From the NCBI GenBank assembly GCA_012515925.1, contig JAAYXM010000277.1:1-5165 (forward strand): a stretch of 5,165 bases of DNA, given 5' to 3'. The DNA is from Clostridiales bacterium. Lineage in GTDB: Bacteria > Bacillota > Clostridia > Oscillospirales > JAAYXM01. The translations under genes were made by a program, and so were the position numbers. The number at the start of each line of letters is the position of its first letter. Positions within the stretch are counted from its first letter, which is position 1. This document shows, piece by piece, positions 1 through 5,165 of the stretch. The notes beneath the pieces were generated by a model. That model ran no database searches. It had not been told where the DNA came from and saw only the letters and a list, made by a program, of their open reading frames with translations.

Positions 1-1420
1 CCTTGCCGCCGTCAACAAGGATTAAATCGGGCAAAGCGTTGAATTTCTCATCGTTAATAAGATACCGCTCAATCCGCCTCGCGACCGTCTCGCGCATTGC
101 GGCGCAATCGTCGCTTCCTTCAAGAGTTTTAATCGTGAATTTCCTGTATTCGTTTTTGGCGGGCGCGCCGTTTTCAAACACAATCATTGAGGAGACCATG
201 TCGGCGCCCGCGGTGTGGGATATGTCGTAAGCCTCGATTCTGACGGGAGTTTTTTCGAGATTTAAGATTTTTCCAAGGTCCTCAAGCGAGCGGTTAATTC
301 TTTCGGTTTTTGTGGACGCCGTAAGCGCCTTCTGCTTCGCGTTCTCCTCCGCCATACGCACGGTTTGAAGCTTTTCTCCGCGCGCCGGCACGCTTATTTT
401 TACCCTGCCCGGATTCTTTTCTTCCGAAAGCCAGCGCTCAATCAGCTCCGCGTCGGGTATCGCGTCCGATAACCAGATGCTTTTCGGAAGCCTTGAGCGA
501 TTGCCGTAATACTGCTTGACAAAGCCCGATATAAGCTCGCCGCGGTTTGCGTAAACCGGCGTTTCGATAAGCCGCGTTTCGGTTTCCAGAAGCTCCCCTT
601 TAAGATAATGCAGTATACTAAACGCGCTTTTGCTCTCCGCGGTGAACACCGCGATAACGTCGGTATCGGACATGCCGCCCGAGAGCACCTTCTGGCGTAT
701 CCCGAGATTTTCAATCGCCCGTATCTCGTCGCGCACGCGCGCCGCGGCTTCAAACTTAAGCTCCGCGGAATACGCGTTCATCCGCTCTTTTAGCTTTTCG
801 GCGATACTCTGTGATTTGCCCTCGAGTATCATTACCGCGCGGTTAACGCTTTCAAGGTATTCCTCTCTCGATACTTTACCCATGCATACAGCCCGGCATT
901 TGCCCAAATGCCGGTTCAGACACGGGCGGCCTTTACCGATATCCCGCGGGAACCGACGCTTGCATGTCGGGAGCTTAAGAGCGGCGCAAACCGCCTCGAT
1001 TGCCTGGCGGGATTCAACCCTGCCCCGGTACGGCCCGAAGTATTTCGCGCCGTCGTCCGCAGGTTTGGAAACAATCGAGAAACGCGGGTATTCCTCGTTT
1101 ACGCTCAGTCGGATATACGGATAACCCTTATCGTCCTTGAGCAATATATTATACTTCGGTTTATGCCTTTTAATAAGCGAATTCTCGAGTACAAGCGCCT
1201 CAAACTCCGTGTCCGTCACTATATAATCGAAATCAGAGACCTGTGAGACCATAAGCCGGGTTTTAATGTCGTGATTTTCGACGCTTCGAAAATAAGAGGT
1301 CACGCGGTTATACAGGTTCTTCGCCTTGCCGACGTAAATCACCTGTTTTGTCTTGTCGAGCATTAAATAAACACCCGGCTTGTCGGGCAGGCTCACCGCC
1401 CTGTCTTTGAGATAGTCCAT
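1..1420 (-). CDS. uvrC: UvrABC excinuclease subunit C, C-terminus cut by the window edge
   Basis: UvrC makes both incisions around a UvrB-bound lesion in nucleotide excision repair. The frame is open from ATG at 1420 to the left edge, giving 473 of a usual ~600 residues. Visible are the GIY-YIG nuclease that makes the 3' cut (GVY 16-18, YVG 29-31, Arg39, probable catalytic Glu79 in VLENSLIK), four cysteines (153, 167, 175, 179) matching the set reported to hold an Fe-S cluster in E. coli UvrC, and a UVR motif that contacts UvrB (about 206-240, with ELKFEAAARVRDEI). The RNase H-like domain for the 5' cut begins before Asp399 in AYDISHT, and its second acid is Asp470 in LVDGGK. The third catalytic residue (His) and the HhH tail lie outside the window. 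AAAGGA lies 7 bases before the start. The gene follows the HPr-like gene after a 70-base gap containing a hairpin. I found no stop or frameshift. Identification is secure. Confidence 0.97.
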   Translation of the reverse strand, partial: MDYLKDRAVSLPDKPGVYLMLDKTKQVIYVGKAKNLYNRVTSYFRSVENHDIKTRLMVSQVSDFDYIVTDTEFEALVLENSLIKRHKPKYNILLKDDKGYPYIRLSVNEEYPRFSIVSKPADDGAKYFGPYRGRVESRQAIEAVCAALKLPTCKRRFPRDIGKGRPCLNRHLGKCRAVCMGKVSREEYLESVNRAVMILEGKSQSIAEKLKERMNAYSAELKFEAAARVRDEIRAIENLGIRQKVLSGGMSDTDVIAVFTAESKSAFSILHYLKGELLETETRLIETPVYANRGELISGFVKQYYGNRSRLPKSIWLSDAIPDAELIERWLSEEKNPGRVKISVPARGEKLQTVRMAEENAKQKALTASTKTERINRSLEDLGKILNLEKTPVRIEAYDISHTAGADMVSSMIVFENGAPAKNEYRKFTIKTLEGSDDCAAMRETVARRIERYLINDEKFNALPDLILVDGGK

Positions 1421-1427
1421 GGCTTCA

Positions 1428-1433
1428 TCCTTT
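1428..1433 (-). promoter_or_regulatory. Ribosome binding site of uvrC
   Basis: AAAGGA on the minus strand, 7 bases (TGAAGCC) before the ATG at 1420. It supports that start, since the protein then begins MDYLKDRAVSLPDKPGVY, the normal distance from a UvrC N-terminus to its GIY motif. The ATG that overlaps the end of this site, at 1428-1426, is in another frame. Confidence 0.8.
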
Positions 1434-1442
1434 ATATTATAA

Positions 1443-1465
1443 GAGCGCCGCTTGAAGCGGCGCTC
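1443..1465 (-). terminator. GC-rich hairpin between the HPr-like gene and uvrC, possible weak intrinsic terminator
   Basis: The arms GAGCGCCGCTT and AAGCGGCGCTC are perfect reverse complements around one base. This folds as a 9-bp stem, GAGCGCCGC with GCGGCGCTC, and a five-base loop. On the minus strand it begins 25 bases after the stop of the HPr-like gene and is followed by TTATAATAT, which is AT-rich but not a true run of U. It therefore looks like a leaky terminator, or a processing or stability hairpin, that could lower uvrC expression relative to the gene before it. On the plus strand it has no U tract, and no plus-strand gene needs it. The hairpin is certain; its role is inferred. Confidence 0.6.
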
Positions 1466-1490
1466 CGGTTTGCAGCGTGAAATCTATATT

Positions 1491-1754
1491 CTACTCTGAG
1501 AAATTTGAATTAATTAGCTCCGTCAGTGCTTCTATTGCTTCCTTTTCGTCCGCGCCGTCGGCAACGAGGGTAACCTTTGTGCCCTTTGTGATACCCAATG
1601 ACAGGACTCCGAGCAGGCTTTTCGCGTTAACCCGCCTTTCTTCCTTTTCGACCTGGATGCTTGATTTGAACTCGTTTGCCTTTTGTATAAAGAAAGTTGC
1701 CGGACGCGCACGCAATCCTATTTGATTGTTAATGTATACTTCCTTAGTACACAT
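1491..1754 (-). CDS. HPr-family protein with Arg in place of the phospho-His15 (Crh-like regulator)
   Basis: An 87-residue protein, the usual length for HPr or Crh. It aligns over its whole length with the HPr fold. The active-site loop reads GLRARPA (residues 13-19), where PTS HPr has GLHARPA. The phosphoryl acceptor His15 is thus Arg (codon CGT at 1712-1710), while Arg17 and Pro18 remain. The regulatory loop is intact: KSLLGVLSLGI at 45-55 with Ser46, the residue phosphorylated by HPr kinase, and the hydrophobic patch Leu47, Leu48, Leu51. In Bacillus, Crh has Gln15 and Ser46, cannot carry sugar phosphate, and acts as a CcpA corepressor. I infer the same class here: cytosolic and regulatory, not a PTS carrier. 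GGAGG lies 9 bases before the ATG. The gene has its own promoter and operator-like palindrome, and lies between mutS2 and uvrC. I leave the symbol empty because crh and ptsH would imply different roles and orthology is not proven. Confidence 0.9.
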   Translation of the reverse strand: MCTKEVYINNQIGLRARPATFFIQKANEFKSSIQVEKEERRVNAKSLLGVLSLGITKGTKVTLVADGADEKEAIEALTELINSNFSE

Positions 1755-1763
1755 GAAGCGTTT

Positions 1764-1768
1764 CCTCC
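1764..1768 (-). promoter_or_regulatory. Ribosome binding site of the HPr-like gene
   Basis: GGAGG on the minus strand, 9 bases before the ATG at 1754. It is a strong site consistent with high expression. An ATG that overlaps it (1770-1768) is out of frame with the gene and is not used. Confidence 0.85.
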
Positions 1769-1780
1769 ATTCAATAATCC

Positions 1781-1800
1781 TTTGTTAATATGATAACAAA
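1781..1800. promoter_or_regulatory. Perfect 7+7 inverted repeat over the -10 box, candidate operator
   Basis: TTTGTTA at 1781-1787 and TAACAAA at 1794-1800 are exact reverse complements separated by six bases (ATATGA). The element covers the -10 hexamer at 1790-1795 and the likely transcription start, so a dimeric protein bound here would block the promoter. The inner form TGTTA-N6-TAACA does not fit the classical 14-base cre. It resembles the longer-spacer cre variants reported for clostridial CcpA, so CcpA is one candidate binder. Because the arms are AT-rich, chance remains possible. Confidence 0.5.
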
Positions 1801-1818
1801 TATTCCTGCTATTTTCAA
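1790..1818 (-). promoter_or_regulatory. Sigma-A type promoter of the HPr-like gene
   Basis: On the minus strand TTGAAA (1818-1813; consensus TTGACA) is followed by a 17-base spacer and TATCAT (1795-1790; consensus TATAAT). Each box differs from consensus at one base. The stretch just before the -35 box (about 1840-1819) is rich in A and T and could act as an UP element. Transcription would start near 1783, leaving a 5' leader of about 28 bases that contains the GGAGG site. It is the only good promoter seen in the window and should drive the HPr-like gene and, past the hairpin, uvrC. Confidence 0.75.
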
Positions 1819-1875
1819 CCTTTTTAGATTTAATATTTTACCGACATAATATATAAGAATATTTGCCGCTTTTTC

Positions 1876-4254
1876 TTATTTCAACTCGACAATCGTAACA
1901 CCGGTATCACCCTCTCCGAAGTTGCCTAATCGAAAGCTTTTTACATGCGGGTGTTTCTTTAAAAAACCGTGCACCGCTTTTCTGAGCGCCCCGGTACCCT
2001 TGCCGTGAATAAGCGTAACATTGCCGAGCTTAGCCATAAACGCGTTGTCCAAGTACATTTCAAGCGCGTGCTCCGCGTCCTCGGACATCATGCCGCGCAA
2101 ATCCAGCTCGGGGCTTATCGCGATTTTTCGAAGCTCAGCTTGCTTTTTTGAGATAAAGCCGCCCAGGGCGGCGCCTTGCTCCTCAAGCAGGATAATATCG
2201 TTTAGTTTTACGTTAATCTTTAATATACCCGCCTGCACCTCAACGTTTCCAGAGGAATCCGCGGGCTTTATAACCGTTCCTTTTGTGCCGAGAGACACAA
2301 TCTCAACGGTATCCCCGGCGCGAAGCTCTCGCGGCGGGGGCATATGCGTCTTAGGCTTATCCTCCGCGAACAGATTCTTTTCCGCGATATTGAGCCCGCG
2401 TTTAAGCTCGGCTCGCGCCGTGTTTATCATCTGGGTATTTTCGCGGGCTTTCTCCATTTTCTTAAGCTCGTCAAGCTTAATAAACGCTTCCTCCGCGGCG
2501 GCGCGGGCGTCTTTTATAATCCTCGCCGCCTCGGCCTTCGCGATCTCCGTCGCGTTGTCCTTTTTACTGTTTAGCTGCTCCTCGAGCCTTCGCGCGCTGT
2601 TTAAGCGCTCCTCGGCTTCGCGTTTTATTCTTTCCGCTTTTTCAAGCTCATTCTCGAGAATTCTGCGCTTTTTGTCAAGCTGCGTTATAATCTCTTCAAA
2701 GCTGACGTCCTCCGACGCCACGCGTTCCCGCGCGCTGTCGATAATATAATCGGGAAGCCCGAGCCGCCGCGATATCAGAAACGCGTTGCTCCTGCCGGGT
2801 ATGCCGACAAGCAGTCTGTATGTCGGCTTAAGTGACTTGACGTCGAATTCGCAGCTCGCGTTTTCAACCCCGTCCGTGGTCAAAGCGTAGCTTTTAAGCT
2901 CGGTGTAGTGGGTCGTTGCCGCGACCCGCGCGCCGAGAGCGCGGGCATATTCGATAATCGAAACGGCGAGCGCGGCGCCCTCCACCGGGTCGGTGCCCGC
3001 GCCGAGCTCGTCGAGCAGTATCAATGTTTTGTCGTCGGCGTGATTGATTATCGATACGATATTCGTCATATGGGACGAAAACGTTGACAGGGACTGCTCG
3101 ATGCTCTGTTCGTCGCCTATATCAGCGAACACGCGTCCGAAAACCGATATCCTGCTGCCCGAATCCGCGGGTATATGCAGCCCGCACTCAGCCATAAGCG
3201 TTAACAGCCCTATGGTTTTAAGCGCGACCGTCTTTCCGCCCGTATTCGGCCCCGTGATGATAAGCGTATCGTATTCGACCCCGAGCCCCACGGTAATCGG
3301 AACCGTGGTTTTCGGGTCGAGCAGCGGGTGACGCGCGTTTTTGAGATAAACCTCACCGCGTGTGTTTAAAGACGGCTCCTCCGCGTTCAACGCGTACGAC
3401 AGCTTTGCCGCGGCGAATATCAAATCGAGTCTGACAAGCAGGTTGAAATTCCTGTAGATTGCGTCCGTAAAGCCCGAAACCTCGGCGGAGAGCGACGCGA
3501 GTATCCGCTCGATTTCCTTTTGCTCCTTGGCGGCAAGCTCGCGCAGCTCGTTATTCAGCTGCACAACCGTCATGGGCTCGATAAAAAGCGTCGCGCCGCT
3601 GTCGGAAATATCATGCACAAGCCCGTTTATTTCGGCTCTGTATTCGCTTTTGACGGGCACCACATACCTGCCCGAGCGCTGGGTTATAATCGCGTCCTGC
3701 AAATACCGCGAATATGATTTCGACGTAATGATTTTCTGCATCGTCTCGCGGATTTTTGAGTTGCCGTGCGCAATCTTACGGCGGATTTCGGAAAGCGCCG
3801 GGCTTGCGTTATCGGCTATTTCCTCCTCGCTTAATATCGCGCCGAATATCAAGTCCTCGAGATACTTATTTACGCTTAACGACGCGAATATTTCGTCAAG
3901 ACATGTACTTATACGGCTGTCATCGCCGATATATCCCCTTACCGTCCTCGCCGCGCGCAAAAGCGCCGCTATGTCCAAAAGCTCGCGCGGGTTTAATACC
4001 CCGCCCGCGTCCGCCCGGCGAAGCGCCGCGGATACGTCCTTAATGCCCGAAAACCCGGGCGCGCCGCGAAGCCCTATAAGCTTTTTCGCGTCGGTCGTTC
4101 TCTTTTGCGCCGCCTCAACCTCTCCGATATCCGTCATCGGCGAAATCGCGAGAGCCTCCTCCTTTGCGCGGTCGCTTACGGCGTTGTCGGAAAGCTTTTT
4201 AAGTACACGCTCCAATTCAAGAAGCTGAACCGATTTTTTTAAAATATCATCCAT
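1876..4254 (-). CDS. mutS2: MutS2 ATPase/endonuclease with C-terminal Smr domain
   Basis: MutS2 is a MutS homologue without the mismatch-reading domain. It is known as an antirecombination nuclease and, in Bacillus, as a splitter of collided ribosomes. With the start at 4254 it has 792 residues, near the usual ~785. Domains: N-terminal core and lever helices; conserved core segment QRSGRYVVPVK (about 192-202); Walker A GPNTGGKT (335-342); signature STFSSHM (390-396); Walker B LILLDE (411-416); His in ATTHY (446-450); a charged coiled coil (about 509-609); a KOW-like strand segment with GDTVEIVSLGTKGTV (about 647-661); and Smr (about 716-792) with LDLRG (717-721) and HGKGTGALR (750-758). All key motifs are intact, so both ATPase and nuclease should work. 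The start at 4254 is preferred over an in-frame ATG at 4272 because GGAG lies 8 bases ahead of it and it forms a TAATG overlap with the recO stop. No GC-rich terminator follows the stop. Confidence 0.97.
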   Translation of the reverse strand: MDDILKKSVQLLELERVLKKLSDNAVSDRAKEEALAISPMTDIGEVEAAQKRTTDAKKLIGLRGAPGFSGIKDVSAALRRADAGGVLNPRELLDIAALLRAARTVRGYIGDDSRISTCLDEIFASLSVNKYLEDLIFGAILSEEEIADNASPALSEIRRKIAHGNSKIRETMQKIITSKSYSRYLQDAIITQRSGRYVVPVKSEYRAEINGLVHDISDSGATLFIEPMTVVQLNNELRELAAKEQKEIERILASLSAEVSGFTDAIYRNFNLLVRLDLIFAAAKLSYALNAEEPSLNTRGEVYLKNARHPLLDPKTTVPITVGLGVEYDTLIITGPNTGGKTVALKTIGLLTLMAECGLHIPADSGSRISVFGRVFADIGDEQSIEQSLSTFSSHMTNIVSIINHADDKTLILLDELGAGTDPVEGAALAVSIIEYARALGARVAATTHYTELKSYALTTDGVENASCEFDVKSLKPTYRLLVGIPGRSNAFLISRRLGLPDYIIDSARERVASEDVSFEEIITQLDKKRRILENELEKAERIKREAEERLNSARRLEEQLNSKKDNATEIAKAEAARIIKDARAAAEEAFIKLDELKKMEKARENTQMINTARAELKRGLNIAEKNLFAEDKPKTHMPPPRELRAGDTVEIVSLGTKGTVIKPADSSGNVEVQAGILKINVKLNDIILLEEQGAALGGFISKKQAELRKIAISPELDLRGMMSEDAEHALEMYLDNAFMAKLGNVTLIHGKGTGALRKAVHGFLKKHPHVKSFRLGNFGEGDTGVTIVELK

Positions 4255-5012
4255 TACCTTTGCTCCGTACATGCAGCCGCTTCCGCGGCTTTTATGCTTT
4301 TATAGAATGTCAGTGTCTTAAAATCCCGATCGAAATGTGAAAGCAGGTAATCCTCGGTTATATTTGAGAGGATATTACGGGAATTTTCGTCGAGTTTAAA
4401 CGAAAACAGCCTTTTTAAATCACAGGATAAAATATAAAGCAGCGCGCCGTACGCGCCGTTATCGAGCGTTTTCCCGCCTCCGCAGGATTTGCAGTACACC
4501 GAACCGTTATTAATGTCCAACACCGGCGATACGGGCGCGCGGCCGCATTTTCCGCAGTATTTGATTCCCGGCGCGTAGCCCGAAAGCGCCGCGATTTTAA
4601 ACTCAAAGCATGATTTTATTATACACGCGTCGTAGCTTCCCGCGGACAGCGCGAAAAGCGAGTTAAGCCCGAGCCTTAACAGCTCGGGGTCAACAAACTC
4701 GCAGTCCGCCGCGACGTTTAAAACATCGGCAAAGTATGAGGCAAGCGCGAGCTTTTCTATATCGTTTCTTAAACCGAAAAACAGCTCTATCGGCTCCGCC
4801 TCGTTCACCGTGAAACGCCCGGCGCTTTCAAAAAACGTAAATTCGGAATACGCGAGAAACTGTATTCCCGCGGTCAGCTTGCTGTTTTTCCTGCGGACGC
4901 CGCGCGCCGCGGCGGAAATCTTCCCGTCGCATTCAGTGAGTACAGTAAGCATGATATCCGCGTCCTTATACGCGGCCTCACGCAATATCAGGCCTTTTTC
5001 AGTTCTGTGCAT
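4254..5012 (-). CDS. recO: DNA repair protein RecO
   Basis: RecO binds single-stranded DNA and SSB and, with RecR and often RecF, loads RecA during gap repair. This copy has 252 residues, normal for the family (about 240-260). The N-terminal OB fold (about 1-80) begins MHRTEKGLILREAAYKDADI, with the family's GLIL start and the basic stretch RGVRRKNSK at 38-46. A helical domain follows. A zinc ribbon with Cys153, Cys156, Cys174 and Cys177 (CGKC and CKSC) is complete, as in most Gram-positive RecO proteins. GAGG lies 8 bases before the ATG, inside the last codons of era, and only three bases separate the two genes. Its stop TAA shares one base with the mutS2 start. Era, RecO and MutS2 are therefore probably made from one message by coupled translation. 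No defect is visible. Confidence 0.96.
   Translation of the reverse strand: MHRTEKGLILREAAYKDADIMLTVLTECDGKISAAARGVRRKNSKLTAGIQFLAYSEFTFFESAGRFTVNEAEPIELFFGLRNDIEKLALASYFADVLNVAADCEFVDPELLRLGLNSLFALSAGSYDACIIKSCFEFKIAALSGYAPGIKYCGKCGRAPVSPVLDINNGSVYCKSCGGGKTLDNGAYGALLYILSCDLKRLFSFKLDENSRNILSNITEDYLLSHFDRDFKTLTFYKSIKAAEAAACTEQR
4263..4266 (-). promoter_or_regulatory. Ribosome binding site that decides the mutS2 start
   Basis: GGAG on the minus strand lies 8 bases before the ATG at 4254, within the last codons of recO. A second purine run, AAAGG, ends only two bases from that ATG and is too close. The in-frame ATG at 4272 lies upstream of the GGAG and has at best GGAAG inside a hairpin ahead of it. 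Confidence 0.65.
4275..4290 (-). other. Small GNRA-loop hairpin at the recO/mutS2 junction
   Basis: On the minus strand AGCCGC and GCGGCT form a perfect 6-bp stem closed by the loop GGAA, a GNRA-type tetraloop. It lies in the last codons of recO (the Ala-rich tail) and ends 8 bases before the mutS2 GGAG site. It could influence coupling between the two genes, and it would mask the GGAAG that might otherwise serve the ATG at 4272. The repeat is plain in the sequence; any function is inferred and could simply reflect GC-rich Ala codons. Confidence 0.4.
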
Positions 5013-5015
5013 AAT

Positions 5016-5165
5016 TTAAACCTCAAAACCGAAATTCCTTATAAGATATTCGTTGTCACGCCAGTTTTCCTTGATTTTGACCCAGGTTTCGAGAAATACT
5101 TTGCCGCCTAAAAATCTCTCTATATCACACCTCGCAAGCTCGCCGATTTTCTTGAGCATCGCGCC
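5016..5165 (-). CDS. era: GTPase Era, C-terminal 49 residues only
   Basis: Era is an essential GTPase that binds the 3' end of 16S rRNA and assists 30S subunit maturation. Only its tail is in the window: 49 residues starting GAMLKKIGELARCDIERF and continuing FLETWVKIKENWR to a TAA stop. This is the characteristic end of the type II KH domain, with the GxxLKxIG element that forms the RNA-binding loop and the (V/L)xVKxxWR segment near the end. The GTPase domain lies to the right of the window. The gene ends three bases before recO and contains the recO ribosome binding site, a pairing common in Firmicutes. Recognition rests on a short but highly conserved segment. Confidence 0.93.
   Translation of the reverse strand, partial: GAMLKKIGELARCDIERFLGGKVFLETWVKIKENWRDNEYLIRNFGFEV
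5021..5024 (-). promoter_or_regulatory. Ribosome binding site of recO
   Basis: GAGG on the minus strand, 8 bases (TTTAAATT) before the ATG at 5012. It overlaps the final Glu and Val codons of era, so ribosomes finishing era would be placed to begin recO. Confidence 0.7.

Noticed and set aside
442..1246. Several short open frames on both strands within uvrC
   Set aside because: The minus frame through this whole interval is continuous UvrC with all expected motifs. The others have Arg/Ser-rich products and no start signals.
1436..1441. TATAAT on the minus strand just upstream of uvrC, as a possible -10 box
   Set aside because: Transcription would start at about 1429, within the Shine-Dalgarno site, and the -35 position falls in the hairpin with no TTGACA-like hexamer.
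1421..1490. SOS (LexA/DinR) box in front of uvrC
   Set aside because: I looked for a GAAC-N4-GTTC type palindrome in the uvrC and HPr-like upstream regions and saw none. The 1781-1800 palindrome does not fit it.
1477..1725. Plus-strand open frame opposite the HPr-like gene
   Set aside because: Complement of a clearly recognisable HPr-family gene, without a ribosome binding site or family resemblance.
1755..1875. Intrinsic terminator after mutS2
   Set aside because: Only weak AT pairing is possible after the stop codon, with no GC-rich stem followed by U residues.
1868..1884. A second TTGAAA at the very end of mutS2 (1884-1879) as the -35 of another promoter
   Set aside because: The hexamer at a 17-base spacing is TATTCT, only 4 of 6 to consensus, and the better TATATT is 25 bases away. 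The promoter at 1818-1790 is clearly superior.
2021..2749. Long plus-strand open frame of 242 codons inside mutS2
   Set aside because: It is antisense to the coiled-coil and C-terminal part of an intact mutS2. Its product is Ser-rich and low in complexity, as expected when charged coiled-coil codons are read backwards, and it has no supporting ribosome binding site.
3527..4228. Plus-strand open frame of 233 codons inside the 5' part of mutS2
   Set aside because: Antisense shadow of a well-conserved gene with a Ser/Ala/Arg-rich product and no recognisable domain.
1..5165. Mobile elements, CRISPR arrays, tRNA or rRNA genes, riboswitches
   Set aside because: Genes fill nearly the whole window, gaps are short, and no direct repeats, transposase motifs, cloverleaf or known leader structures were seen.

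Overview
The window reads as a piece of ordinary chromosome from a Gram-positive, low-to-mid GC Bacillota bacterium, most likely an uncultured member of the Clostridia (Oscillospirales or Ruminococcaceae-like). This rests on the gene set (era-recO-mutS2 next to an HPr-family gene and uvrC), on good Shine-Dalgarno sites, on a sigma-A type promoter, and on an HPr paralogue of the Firmicutes regulatory (Crh-like) kind. The taxon is an inference from protein style and gene order, not from a marker search. Every gene is on the minus strand, so transcription runs from right (5165) to left (1). Nothing suggests mobile DNA, CRISPR, tRNA or rRNA, and no gap between genes exceeds about 125 bases.

In order of transcription: (i) 5165-5016 is the last 49 residues of the GTPase Era, ending in the KH-domain tail. 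(ii) 5012-4254 is recO, three bases after era, with its ribosome binding site inside the end of era. (iii) 4254-1876 is mutS2, whose preferred start codon overlaps the recO stop as TAATG. These three look like one translationally coupled unit. (iv) A 121-base AT-rich gap follows. It holds a well-formed sigma-A promoter with a 17-base spacer. A perfect 7+7 inverted repeat covers its -10 box. (v) 1754-1491 encodes an 87-residue HPr-family protein in which the phosphoryl-accepting His15 is Arg while Ser46 is kept, which is a Crh-like arrangement. (vi) A GC-rich hairpin at 1443-1465 separates it from (vii) uvrC, 1420 to the left edge, which gives the first 473 residues of the excinuclease and stops in the middle of the RNase H-like nuclease domain.

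Functionally the window is a DNA-repair cluster: RecO in RecFOR recombination, MutS2 in recombination or stalled-ribosome clearance, and UvrC in nucleotide excision repair. A probable carbon-regulation protein sits in the middle with its own promoter. I see no previously undescribed multi-gene system. The points most worth a second look are the Arg15 HPr paralogue and the palindrome on its promoter, which resembles a long-spacer catabolite-response element and could mean autoregulation through CcpA.
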